A DNA stretch of 64,000 nucleotides from Alphaproteobacteria bacterium (GTDB taxonomy: Bacteria; Pseudomonadota; Alphaproteobacteria; Reyranellales; Reyranellaceae), in assembly GCA_016869975.1 (NCBI GenBank), contig VGCZ01000010.1:1-64000 (forward strand), given 5' to 3'. Below, piece by piece: positions 8,241 to 15,939 of the stretch. The position numbers were made by a program, and so were the translations under genes. How positions within the stretch are numbered: position 1 is the stretch's first letter; the number at the start of each line of letters is the position of its first letter. The notes under the pieces were generated by a model. That model searched no databases and was not told the DNA's origin. It was given only the letters and a program-made list of their open reading frames with translations.

Positions 8241-9221
8241 GTGGATACCAGCCAGCTCGCGCCGTTCCTGAATCATGTCCTGACAGACGCGACGATTCCC
8301 GAGCTGCCGCGCCACTACCGCGGCAAGGTGCGCGACAACTACGACCTGCCCGACGGCACGCGGTTGCTGGTGGCGACCGACCGGCTGAGCGCCTTCGACC
8401 TGATCCTTACCGCGCTGCCGTTCAAGGGCGAGGTGCTGACCCAGGTGGCGCGCTTCTGGTTCGACGCCACGGCCGATATCTGCGCCAACCATGTGGTCGA
8501 CTATCCCGATCCCAACGTGCTGCGCTGCCGGCGTTTGCGCATCATGCCGGTGGAGATCGTGGTGCGCGACTACCTCGCCGGCACGACGTCGACCTCGATC
8601 CTGTCGATGTACAAGGCGGGACGACGCGAGATGTACGGCGAGCGCTTCGCCGACGGGCTGCGCGAGAACCAGAAGCTCGAGCGCACGGTCATCACGCCCA
8701 CGACCAAGGCCGACCAGGGCGACCACGATGCGCCGCTGACGCCGGCGGAGATCGTCGGGCGCGGGCTGCTGAGCCGCGCGCAGTGGGAGGAGGCGTCGCG
8801 ACTGGCGCTGGCGCTGTTTGCGCGCGGTCGCGAGATCGCGGCGCGGCGCGGCCTGATCCTCGTCGACACCAAATACGAGTTTGGCTTCGCCGAGGACGGC
8901 TCGATCGTGCTCGCCGACGAAATCCACACGCCCGACAGCAGCCGATACTGGTTCGCCGGCACCTATCCCGAGCGCTTCGCCGCCGGCCAACGCCCCGACA
9001 GCTTCGACAAGGACTATGTCCGCGCTTGGGTCGCGGCCCGCTGCGATCCCTACAAGGAGCCGGTGCCGCCGATTCCATCCGAGGTCATCCTCGGTGCCGC
9101 CGCGGCTTACATCGGCGCCTACGAGACCATCACCGGGCGCGATTTCGCGCTGCCGGCGTCGCCGGCGCCGACGTTGGAGCGCATCCGTCGCAATCTGCGC
9201 CCATGGTTCGCCAAGGCCTGA
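8241..9221 (+). CDS. purC: SAICAR synthetase (phosphoribosylaminoimidazole-succinocarboxamide synthase)
   Basis: The enzyme joins CAIR and aspartate with ATP to make SAICAR in purine synthesis, in the cytoplasm. The 326-residue length matches the longer, yeast ADE1-like form rather than the short form of about 240 residues. Landmarks: [15 protein letters not shown] (ATP-binding loop) near residue 26, [33 protein letters not shown], and [12 protein letters not shown], which binds metal and substrate. The start is GTG at 8241. The gene is isolated from other pur genes, directly after the YbaK-like gene. Confidence 0.95.
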   Translation: MDTSQLAPFLNHVLTDATIPELPRHYRGKVRDNYDLPDGTRLLVATDRLSAFDLILTALPFKGEVLTQVARFWFDATADICANHVVDYPDPNVLRCRRLRIMPVEIVVRDYLAGTTSTSILSMYKAGRREMYGERFADGLRENQKLERTVITPTTKADQGDHDAPLTPAEIVGRGLLSRAQWEEASRLALALFARGREIAARRGLILVDTKYEFGFAEDGSIVLADEIHTPDSSRYWFAGTYPERFAAGQRPDSFDKDYVRAWVAARCDPYKEPVPPIPSEVILGAAAAYIGAYETITGRDFALPASPAPTLERIRRNLRPWFAKA

Positions 9222-9264
9222 TCGGCTGCCGCCCCGTGACCGGCGTTTGGTCCGGGGAACATCA

Positions 9265-10473
9265 TCATAGCCGCGCGTAGTCGATCGGCGCGTCCTTGTT
9301 CAGCCGCGTTGTCGGCTCGGGCATCGGGTACTTCAGCCCCGTGGCGCAGTTGAACAGCATCACCCGCTCGTCCTTGCGGATGCGGCCGTCGCCCAGCGCC
9401 TTCACGTAGCCGGCGTAGGTGGCGGCGCCCTCGGGGCAAAGCAGCAACCCCTCGGTCTTGCCGACCTCGACCCGCGCCTTCTCGATCGCATCGTCGTCCA
9501 CGGCGATGGCGAAGCCGCCCGAATCGCGCACCGCGTCGAGGATCAGGAAATCGCCGATCGCGACGGGCACGCGGATGCCGGCGGCCACGGTGCGCGCGTT
9601 CTGGAACAGCTCGGCGTGGCGCGCGTTGCTTTCGTAGGCCTTGACGATCGGCATGCAGCCGGTGGCCTGCACCGCCACCATGCGTGGCTTGCGCTTGAGC
9701 CAGCCCATCGCCTCCAGCTCGTTGAACGCCTTCCACATGCCGATCAGGCCGGTGCCGCCGCCGGTCGGGTAGAGGATGACGTCGGGCACGTCCCAGCCGA
9801 GCTGCTCGGCTAGCTCCAGGCCCATCGTTTTCTTGCCCTCGATGCGATAGGGCTCCTTCAAGGTCGAGAAGTCGAACCAGCCGCCCTCGGCCTTGCCCGT
9901 GCCGACGATCTTGCCGCAATCGTTGATCAGCCCGTTGACGCGGTAGAGCCGCGCGCCCTGCAGTTCGGTTTCGGCCATGTTCACGACAGGCGTGTCGTCG
10001 GGGCAGAGCACGATGCTCTCGATGCCCGCGCGCGTGGCGTAGGCGGCGAGCGCCGCGCCGGCGTTGCCGTTGGTCGGCATGGCGATCTTCTTGACGCCCA
10101 GCTCCTTGGCCATGCTCACGGCCATCGCCAGGCCTCGGGTCTTGAACGAGCCCGTCGGCAGGCGGCCCTCGTCCTTCACCAGGATCTCGCCGCCGCCAAG
10201 GCGTTTGGCGAGCGTCGGCAGCGGCACCAACGGTGTCCACATCTCGCCCAGCGTGACGATGTTGTGGCTCTCCCGCACGGGCAGCAGTTCGCGAAAGCGC
10301 CACATGTCCTGCGGCCGATCCTTGAGCGCGTCCTTGGTGACCGCCTTCTTCGCCGCTTCGAGATCGTAACGCACGACGATCGGGTAGCCCTTGGGCGAGA
10401 GATTGTGCAGCGTGCCCATCGTCAGCTTTTCGCCGGTCATGCCGCATTCGAGGTGAGTGATCTGGCTGCGCAC
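9265..10473 (-). CDS. thrC: Threonine synthase
   Basis: A 402-residue PLP enzyme of fold type II that converts O-phosphohomoserine to threonine. The Schiff-base lysine is Lys111 in PTGSFKTRG, and the phosphate-binding PTGGGTGLIG loop follows later. The N-terminal LECGMTGEK matches the short zinc-finger-like segment seen in class II threonine synthases. The GTG at 10473 gives VRSQITHLECG, the usual family start, and lies after GGGGGT; the frame runs a further 11 codons upstream. A related threonine-synthase-like role cannot be excluded. Monocistronic; the RNA-binding protein gene lies upstream on the same strand. Confidence 0.88.
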   Translation of the reverse strand: MRSQITHLECGMTGEKLTMGTLHNLSPKGYPIVVRYDLEAAKKAVTKDALKDRPQDMWRFRELLPVRESHNIVTLGEMWTPLVPLPTLAKRLGGGEILVKDEGRLPTGSFKTRGLAMAVSMAKELGVKKIAMPTNGNAGAALAAYATRAGIESIVLCPDDTPVVNMAETELQGARLYRVNGLINDCGKIVGTGKAEGGWFDFSTLKEPYRIEGKKTMGLELAEQLGWDVPDVILYPTGGGTGLIGMWKAFNELEAMGWLKRKPRMVAVQATGCMPIVKAYESNARHAELFQNARTVAAGIRVPVAIGDFLILDAVRDSGGFAIAVDDDAIEKARVEVGKTEGLLLCPEGAATYAGYVKALGDGRIRKDERVMLFNCATGLKYPMPEPTTRLNKDAPIDYARL

Positions 10474-10587
10474 GCGCGACCCCCGGTGTAACTGGACTGC
10501 GGACAAGGAAAAGCGCCGCCACGGCGCGGTAGCAGCGCTTTCCCAGAAGATGATCAGGATAGCGCGTTCACGGGGAACGCGCGGCGA

Positions 10588-11274
10588 TCAGTTGTCGTCG
10601 TCGCCGTCGTCGTCGCGGCGCCGGCGATCACGGTCGAAGTCGCGACGGCGCTCGCCGCCGCCACGATCCTCCATGCCGCCGGGCGCGCCGCCCGGACCAC
10701 CGCGGTCGAAGCCGCCGACGCGCGGCGGATAGCCGCCACGGCCGCCGCCCCGATCGAAGCCGCCACCGCCGCCGCCGTAGCCGCCGGCATCGCGGCCGCC
10801 GCCGCCGCCGTAGCCGCCACCGCCGCCGCGCGGGCCGCCGTAGCCGCCACCGCCGCCACGGTCACCGCCGTAGCCGCCACCGCCGCCGCGCGGGCCGCCG
10901 TAGCCGCCACCGCCGCCACGGTCACCGCCGTAGCCGCCGCCACCACGCGGGCCGCCAAAGCCGCCACCGCCGCCGCGAGGGCCGCGATCGAAGCCGCCGC
11001 CACCGCCGCCACGCGGGCCACCGGGTGCCCGTTCCACTGCCGGCCGTACCGCGATGGCACGACCACCCAACTGGGATCCATCCAGCGCCGTCATGGCGTT
11101 GGCGCCCGCTTCGTCTGCGGACATTTCGACGAACGCGAAGCCACGGCTGCGGCCGGTTTCGCGATCCATCACGATTTTCGCGGATACGACTTCGCCATAG
11201 GGCGAGAAGATCTCGGTGAGCTGCTCGTTGCTGCAGGTGTAGGGCAGGTTGCCTACGAAAAGTTTACGACTCAT
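10588..11274 (-). CDS. Glycine-rich RRM RNA-binding protein
   Basis: The 228-residue protein has one N-terminal RRM (residues 1-80) with RNP2 as KLFVGNLPY and RNP1 as RGFAFVEM, the aromatic residues that stack on RNA. From residue about 86 it becomes a low-complexity tail of GGPRGGGGGYGGDRG-type units, RGG-like, ending in a charged DRDRRRRDDDGDDDN segment. Such RRM+RGG proteins in bacteria resemble cold-induced RNA chaperones of cyanobacteria and some Proteobacteria. The ATG at 11274 begins MSRKLFVG. A leader of more than 200 bases lies upstream with a strong hairpin, consistent with post-transcriptional control. The repetitive tail is encoded by near-perfect tandem DNA repeats. Confidence 0.9.
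   Translation of the reverse strand: MSRKLFVGNLPYTCSNEQLTEIFSPYGEVVSAKIVMDRETGRSRGFAFVEMSADEAGANAMTALDGSQLGGRAIAVRPAVERAPGGPRGGGGGGFDRGPRGGGGGFGGPRGGGGYGGDRGGGGGYGGPRGGGGGYGGDRGGGGGYGGPRGGGGGYGGGGGRDAGGYGGGGGGFDRGGGRGGYPPRVGGFDRGGPGGAPGGMEDRGGGERRRDFDRDRRRRDDDGDDDN
10811..10938 (-). repeat. 60-bp tandem repeat inside RRM protein gene
   Basis: Bases 10811-10860 are identical to 10871-10920, and 10861-10878 recurs at 10921-10938, giving a perfect 60-base period (two full copies plus a part). Each unit encodes 20 residues of the form GGYGGDRGGG/GGYGGPRGGG, so copy-number change would lengthen or shorten the RGG tail in frame. Flanking shorter GCCGCC-type repeats are degenerate versions of the same unit. 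Confidence 0.9.
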
Positions 11275-11740
11275 TCCACTTGGGCTCGTTGGACGGGGAT
11301 TGACGGAGGATCGGTCGGGTGTGCCACCAGGGTCCCGATTCGCCCGCGCGAATCGGTGTCGGACAGGGAAGACTGGCTCTCGCTCAATACAGGACGATTC
11401 CGAGGCTACAACCGAAACGAGTGCACGTTTGCCGGCCGGACTCGCTCTCCTAAGTCCGCCGAACGTAACGGCACCATCAACAGTATGGCCCGGCCCGGCC
11501 CTAAAGTCCACCCGCCGGGCCGCTGATTCGAGCGCGATACGAGGCCGTAAGCGACGGATTTAACGCAGAATCACACCTGATTTGCGATCTGAGGACCAAC
11601 TGCGCGCGCCCGGCGACGAAGCCCCCGCCAGTCCTGTCGTTTGCGCATGGCGTCGCCCAGCCCTTGGGCCTGACGCGACGCGCATCCGCCGTGCTATCGA
11701 ATCGACCCTGCTGAAAACCTCGCACATCGGGACCGCCATC
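11275..11740. other. Intergenic leader region with hairpin
   Basis: This 466-base gap between the divergent RRM-protein and ThDP-enzyme genes contains no convincing gene. It holds a perfect 8-bp inverted repeat, CCGATTCG (11335-11342) / CGAATCGG (11349-11356), with a 6-base loop, about 60 bases ahead of the RRM gene start and therefore probably in its 5' untranslated RNA. The frame of the ThDP enzyme stays open back to 11582, but that part shows no similarity. Promoters for both genes must lie here; I could not place them with confidence. Confidence 0.5.
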
Positions 11741-13444
11741 ATGTCCGCCACCGCTTCTTCGTCGAACGGCCTCGTGCGTCGCACAGGCGGCCAGGTCTTG
11801 ATCGATCAGCTGCGCATCCACGGCGTCGACCACATCTTTGGCGTGCCCGGCGAGAGCTATCTCGCCGCGCTCAACGCGCTCTACGACCAGCGCAACGCCA
11901 TCAAGTTCGTGATCTGCCGGCAGGAAGGCGGCGCGGCCAATATGGCCGAGGCCTATGGCAAGCTCACCGGCAAGCCCGGCATCTGCTTCGTCACCCGCGG
12001 TCCGGGCGCCACCAACGCCAGCATCGGCGTGCACACCGCGTTCCAGGACAGCACGCCCATGGTGGTCCTGGTCGGCCAGGTGGCGCGTGACCAGGAGGAG
12101 CGCGAGGCGTTCCAGGAGATCGACTACCGCCGCATGTTCGGCCCGCTGACCAAGTGGTCGGCGCAGATCGAGGACGCGCGGCGCATCCCCGAGCTGGTGA
12201 GCCAGGCGTTCCATCGCGCGGTCTCGGGCCGGCCCGGCCCGGTGTTGCTGGCGCTGCCGGAGGATATGTTGACCGACGAGGTCGAGGTGCCGGATGCGCG
12301 GCAATACACCGTGGTGCGCGCCGCGCCGGCGCCGGAGGACATGGCGACGTTGCGCGGCATGCTGGAGAAGGCCCAGCGCCCGGTGATCATGTTGGGCGGC
12401 GGCGGCTGGACGAAGCAGGCCTGCGACGACATCTGCGCCTTCGCCGAGGCCAACAAGCTGCCGGTGACGACGGCATTCCGGAACGCCGACCTGATCGATA
12501 ATCGCCATCCCCAGTACATCGGCAACATCGGCCTGGGCTCGGAGCCAGCGCTGAGCAAGCGCATCAAGGACTCCGACCTGGTGATCGCCATCGGCCCGCG
12601 CCTGGGCGAGATCACCAGCGCGGGCTACACGCTATTCGATATTCCGGTACCCAAGCAGCCGCTTGTGCATGTCCATGGCGGCGCCGACGAATTGGGCCGC
12701 GTTTACGAAGCGACGCTGATGATCAACGCGGGCATGGCGAACTTCGCCAAGGCGGCGAAGGCGATGAAGCCGGTGGCCAATACGCCCTGGGCTGCCGACT
12801 TGTCCAAGGCGCATCAGGAATATCTCGACAGCACCAAACCCACCGGATCGGTAGGTGACGTCGATCTCGGCGAGATCGTCGCCTGGCTCAACACGCGCCT
12901 GCCCGACGACGCGCTGGTGTGCAATGGCGCCGGCAACTACGCTGGTTGGGTGCATCGCTTCTTCCAGTACCGCGGCATGCGCACCCAGCTCGCGCCGACC
13001 AGCGGCGCCATGGGCTATGGCGTGCCGGCGGCGGTGGCGGCCAAGATCGTCGAGCCGCGCCGCGTCGTTGTCGCCTTCGCCGGCGATGGGTGCTTCCTGA
13101 TGAGCGGCCAGGAATTCGCCACCGCGCTGCAGTTCGGCGCCAATCTGGTGGTGGTCGTGGTCGACAACGGCCAGTACGGCACCATCCGCATGCATCAGGA
13201 ACGCGAGTATGGCGGCCGCGGGCATGGCGTGGAACTGCGCAACCCCGATTTCGCGGCCTACGCGCGCGCCTTCGGCGGCCACGGCGAGACGGTGCTGAAG
13301 ACCGCGGAGTTCGCGCCCGCCTTCGAGCGCTGCCTGGCCTCGAACGTCGCCTCGATCATCCACGTCAAGACCAGCCTCGAGCAGATCACCTCGCGCACCA
13401 CCATCGGCAAGATGCGCGAGGCGCACGCCGCGAAGAAGCGTTGA
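11741..13444 (+). CDS. Thiamine-diphosphate-dependent enzyme (acetolactate synthase-like)
   Basis: The 567-residue protein has the three domains of the ThDP decarboxylase/carboligase family. The catalytic glutamate that activates ThDP is Glu62 in CRQEGGAANMAEAYG, and the Mg/ThDP-binding motif runs from AGDGCFLMS to VVDNGQYGT near residues 446-480. Similarity is to acetolactate-synthase-like proteins of unassigned substrate; there is no regulatory subunit gene beside it, so a role in branched-chain synthesis is not supported. It is followed after 8 bases by a TauD/TfdA-type dioxygenase gene, which suggests a two-step catabolic unit. The ATG at 11741 gives the first residues that align with the family. 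Confidence 0.85.
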   Translation: MSATASSSNGLVRRTGGQVLIDQLRIHGVDHIFGVPGESYLAALNALYDQRNAIKFVICRQEGGAANMAEAYGKLTGKPGICFVTRGPGATNASIGVHTAFQDSTPMVVLVGQVARDQEEREAFQEIDYRRMFGPLTKWSAQIEDARRIPELVSQAFHRAVSGRPGPVLLALPEDMLTDEVEVPDARQYTVVRAAPAPEDMATLRGMLEKAQRPVIMLGGGGWTKQACDDICAFAEANKLPVTTAFRNADLIDNRHPQYIGNIGLGSEPALSKRIKDSDLVIAIGPRLGEITSAGYTLFDIPVPKQPLVHVHGGADELGRVYEATLMINAGMANFAKAAKAMKPVANTPWAADLSKAHQEYLDSTKPTGSVGDVDLGEIVAWLNTRLPDDALVCNGAGNYAGWVHRFFQYRGMRTQLAPTSGAMGYGVPAAVAAKIVEPRRVVVAFAGDGCFLMSGQEFATALQFGANLVVVVVDNGQYGTIRMHQEREYGGRGHGVELRNPDFAAYARAFGGHGETVLKTAEFAPAFERCLASNVASIIHVKTSLEQITSRTTIGKMREAHAAKKR

Positions 13445-13452
13445 GGCACGCC

Positions 13453-14292
13453 ATGACGCTCACGATCTCGAAGCTGGGCGATCGCCTCGGCGCCGTGGCC
13501 GAGGGCGTCGACATGAACGCGCTGAAGGCGGGCGATGCCGAGGCGTTGCGCGGTGCGCTGCTCGACAACCTCGTGCTCTGCGTACGCGGCCAGAAGCTCG
13601 AGCCGCAAGCCTACTTCGATGCCATGGGTGTGTTCGGCAAGCAGATGCCGCAGCCCAGCGCGAGCTCGAATCATCCGGTGGTGAAGGATCTGCTGATCCT
13701 CTCGAGCGAGGACCGCGACGTGCTGGGTGACGGCAAGCGCATCGTGGTCGGCGCTGCCTGGCACACCGACGACAGCTACCGCGCGGTGCCGTGTTCGCTG
13801 ACGACGCTCTATGGCGTGGAGGTTCCACCGACCGGCGGCGATACGCAGTTCGTCAACATGTACGCGGCCTATGATGACCTGCCCGACGCCACCAAGGCGC
13901 GCATCGGCCCGCTACGCGTCGTGCACAAGTACGATTCCAGCCGCAAGGGCAACAAGATCGCCAAACGTACCGCCGAGGACATGGCGGCGATGCCGGACGT
14001 GATCCACCCGATGGTGCGCACGCACCCGGTGACCGGTCGCAAGGCGCTCTACCTCAATCCGAACCGCATGGAGAGCGTGGTCGGGTTGGCGCGCGCCGAG
14101 AGCGACGCCTTGCTCGACGAGATGACCGCGCACGCCACGCAGCTCAAGTACCAGTACCGGCACAAGTGGCGACAGGGCGACATCGTCGTCTGGGACAATC
14201 GTTGCACCATGCACAAGGCCAATGGCGACTACCCGCAAGGCGCGCGGCGCTACATGCTGCGCGTAATCACCGAAGGAACCGCGCCGGCCTGA
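13453..14292 (+). CDS. TauD/TfdA-family Fe(II)/2-oxoglutarate dioxygenase
   Basis: A 279-residue oxygenase. The iron triad is visible: His104 and Asp106 in AWHTDDSY and the distal His254 in CTMHKANGDY, followed by RRYMLR, whose arginine holds 2-oxoglutarate. The family hydroxylates small acids (taurine, alkyl sulfates, phenoxyacetates and others) with 2-oxoglutarate and oxygen. The gene sits 8 bases after the ThDP enzyme gene, so the pair probably acts on one compound; which one is unknown. It ends back to back with the convergent enoyl-CoA hydratase gene with no gap (TGATCA shared site). Confidence 0.88.
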   Translation: MTLTISKLGDRLGAVAEGVDMNALKAGDAEALRGALLDNLVLCVRGQKLEPQAYFDAMGVFGKQMPQPSASSNHPVVKDLLILSSEDRDVLGDGKRIVVGAAWHTDDSYRAVPCSLTTLYGVEVPPTGGDTQFVNMYAAYDDLPDATKARIGPLRVVHKYDSSRKGNKIAKRTAEDMAAMPDVIHPMVRTHPVTGRKALYLNPNRMESVVGLARAESDALLDEMTAHATQLKYQYRHKWRQGDIVVWDNRCTMHKANGDYPQGARRYMLRVITEGTAPA

Positions 14293-15063
14293 TCACCAGC
14301 GCGGCGGGCGCTTCTCGTTGAAGGCGTCGAGGCCTTCCTGAGCGTCGGGCGTCGCGATGATGTTGCAGATCGTCTCGACCGTGGCCTCGATGGCGCGGCG
14401 GTACTCGAAGTCGTTGGTGCGCATGTAGCTGTCGCGCGCCAGCTTCATCACCAGGGGCGATTTCTTGGCGAAGTCTCGGGCCAACACCCGCGCCGTTTCC
14501 TTGACCTGGTCTTGAGGCACGACACGGTTGATGATCCCGATGCGCTCGGCCTCGACGGCGCTGATCGGATCGCCGTTGAACAGCAGCTCGAAGGCCTTGT
14601 GGCGGCCGATCTGGCGCGGCAGGTGTACGAAGTGCATCGCCGGGATCACGCCGACCTGGATCTCGGGATAGCCGATGCTGGCGGTGTCGGCGGCAACGAT
14701 GCAGTCGCAGGTCACCGCCAAGGTCACGCCGGCGGCGCGCGCCGGTCCGGTCAGCGCCGCGATAGTCGGCTTGCCCATGCGGTACTGCATGTCGTGGACG
14801 CCGAAATAGAGCTTCTCCAGGAAGCGCCGCAGCCGCATGCCGTCGCCGCCGCGCATCATGGCTAGGTCCATGCCGCCGCTGAACGCGCGGTCGAAAGCGC
14901 TGGTCAGGATCACCGCGCGCACGCCCTCGTCGTCGCGCGCCTTGGCGTAGGCGGCGAGCAGGTCGTCGACTAGCGTGTGATTGATGGCGTTGACCGGCGC
15001 CCGCTTCATGGTGATCTCCGCCACCCGGTCGCGCACGACGTAGTCCAGCGTCTCGAAGCTCAC
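14293..15063 (-). CDS. Enoyl-CoA hydratase/isomerase-family protein
   Basis: A 256-residue crotonase-fold protein. The CoA-binding/oxyanion loop regions are visible as FDRAFSGGMDLAMM and ALTGPARAAGVTLAVTCD. In place of the two catalytic glutamates of true hydratases, one position (PEIQVGVIPAMHF) keeps the Glu-containing helix while the first is not obvious, so isomerase or hydrolase activity is as likely as hydration. The end HEKRPPRW-like tail (FNEKRPPRW) is common to the family. It is transcribed towards the dioxygenase gene and away from a toxin-antitoxin pair. Confidence 0.85.
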   Translation of the reverse strand: MSFETLDYVVRDRVAEITMKRAPVNAINHTLVDDLLAAYAKARDDEGVRAVILTSAFDRAFSGGMDLAMMRGGDGMRLRRFLEKLYFGVHDMQYRMGKPTIAALTGPARAAGVTLAVTCDCIVAADTASIGYPEIQVGVIPAMHFVHLPRQIGRHKAFELLFNGDPISAVEAERIGIINRVVPQDQVKETARVLARDFAKKSPLVMKLARDSYMRTNDFEYRRAIEATVETICNIIATPDAQEGLDAFNEKRPPRW

Positions 15064-15080
15064 TGCATGCCTCTTGATGG

Positions 15081-15458
15081 TCAGGCGGCCAGGATCGGCA
15101 CGTTGTATAGCGGCAGCATGGTATCGCGTGTCACGAGCGTCAGGCCTTCGATCATCGCTTGAGCGATCAGCAAGCGGTCAAACGGATCACGATGGTGCCG
15201 GGGTAGAGACGAAACACGAAACGCGTGAGCGATTTCGATGGCCAGGAGGCGAAAGCCGGAACTGGTGATCGTCGGCACAAACTCGGGCGGCAATACGAGT
15301 TTGCCCGTTCCCACCTTGATGGCCGCTTCCCAGATCGAGGCCATGCTGACGAAGACTTCGTTTTCGCGATTCGCGAGCGCAGCGTGCGCATCGGGACGCA
15401 GCTCTTCGGGCGTCAGCAACGCCCAGAGCAGCGCATTCGTGTCGAGAAGAAGCCTCAC
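15081..15458 (-). CDS. vapC: VapC-family PIN-domain toxin
   Basis: The 125-residue PIN domain has the acidic residues expected for Mg-dependent RNA cleavage: Asp6 (LLLDTNAL), Glu44 (SIWEAAIK), Asp91/Asp94 (RDPFDRLL) and Asp112 (TRDTML). VapC toxins cut tRNA or rRNA when freed from their antitoxin. Its ATG overlaps the stop of the upstream antitoxin gene (ATGA), the normal arrangement for such pairs. It belongs to the SIWE/DPFDRLL subgroup often paired with Phd-like antitoxins. Confidence 0.88.
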   Translation of the reverse strand: MRLLLDTNALLWALLTPEELRPDAHAALANRENEVFVSMASIWEAAIKVGTGKLVLPPEFVPTITSSGFRLLAIEIAHAFRVSSLPRHHRDPFDRLLIAQAMIEGLTLVTRDTMLPLYNVPILAA

Positions 15459-15739
15459 GTCTTGTCGGGTGGATGCTTGTCGCCTTCGTAAAACAGGCGC
15501 TCGATCTCGGCGTTGGTTTCGGGCGAGTCCCAGTCGTCTGCCATCCAGATCTTGCCGCGCAGCAACCCGAGCTTGCGCGGCTCTTTGCCCTCGACTGGCG
15601 TAGTATCGCCGTCGACCGGTACCAGGCGCATCTGGTGATGGCCGGATGTCGTGACGATCACCTGGTTACCAGCGGCGCGCGCTCGCTCGATGAGCTTGGA
15701 AAACTCCTCGTCGGCTTTGTAAATGACAGTATCGGGCAT
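15455..15739 (-). CDS. Phd/VapB-like antitoxin
   Basis: A 94-residue protein read as MPDTVIYKADEEFSKLIERARAA, then a strand-rich segment NQVIVTTSGHHQMRLVPV typical of Phd/YefM-type antitoxin N-terminal domains, and an acidic C-terminal tail (SPETNAEIERLFYEG) that would wrap around the toxin. It is the first gene of the pair and would autoregulate the shared promoter. The ATG at 15739 is used because upstream in-frame codons run into the metZ promoter region. It diverges from the SAM-II riboswitch. Confidence 0.8.
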   Translation of the reverse strand: MPDTVIYKADEEFSKLIERARAAGNQVIVTTSGHHQMRLVPVDGDTTPVEGKEPRKLGLLRGKIWMADDWDSPETNAEIERLFYEGDKHPPDKT

Positions 15740-15769
15740 GGCGTCCTCGCGCCGCCGATCATAATCGCG

Positions 15770-15797
15770 CTTGACCGGCGGCGCCATGCGGTATAGC
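15770..15797 (+). promoter_or_regulatory. Candidate promoter for metZ
   Basis: CTTGAC (15770-15775) and TATAGC (15792-15797) are separated by 16 bases and resemble the vegetative promoter of Alphaproteobacteria. A start about 7 bases after the -10 element would place the first transcribed base at the beginning of the SAM-II aptamer. Assigned by eye. Confidence 0.5.
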
Positions 15798-15804
15798 ACG
15801 TCCG

Positions 15805-15862
15805 CTCCGTGGGATTTGAGCCGACCGGCTTGCGGCCACGTTAAACACCGCTAAAAGGTCGG
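15805..15862 (+). promoter_or_regulatory. SAM-II riboswitch
   Basis: The stretch reads CTCCGTGGGATTTGAGCC, then GACCGGCTTGCGGCCACG, then TTAAACACCGCTAAAAGG. This order of GTG..ATTTGA, CCGGCTTGC.GCCACG, TTAAACA and GCTAAA is the conserved core of the SAM-II (metA-type) aptamer of Alphaproteobacteria, a compact H-type pseudoknot that binds S-adenosylmethionine. It lies directly before a terminator hairpin and metZ, so high SAM should switch off methionine synthesis. Seen in the sequence and matched to memory of the family consensus. Confidence 0.9.
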
Positions 15863-15871
15863 AGGCCCACG

Positions 15872-15903
15872 AAAAAGCCCCGACCGAACGGTCGGGGCTT
15901 TTT
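15872..15903. terminator. Intrinsic terminator behind the SAM-II riboswitch
   Basis: A 14-bp perfect inverted repeat, AAAAAGCCCCGACC / GGTCGGGGCTTTTT, with a 4-base loop and a T-run on both strands. It lies between the aptamer and the metZ start at 15940, where it can act as the expression platform. It could also stop transcription coming from the other strand. Confidence 0.85.
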
Positions 15904-15939
15904 CGTTGCGCTGGCGATGCCGCGCAGGAGGGTGCGAGG

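Noticed and set aside
10790-11020. CRISPR-like repeat array
   Set aside because: The repeats are contiguous in-frame 60-base units coding an RGG tail, without unique spacers.
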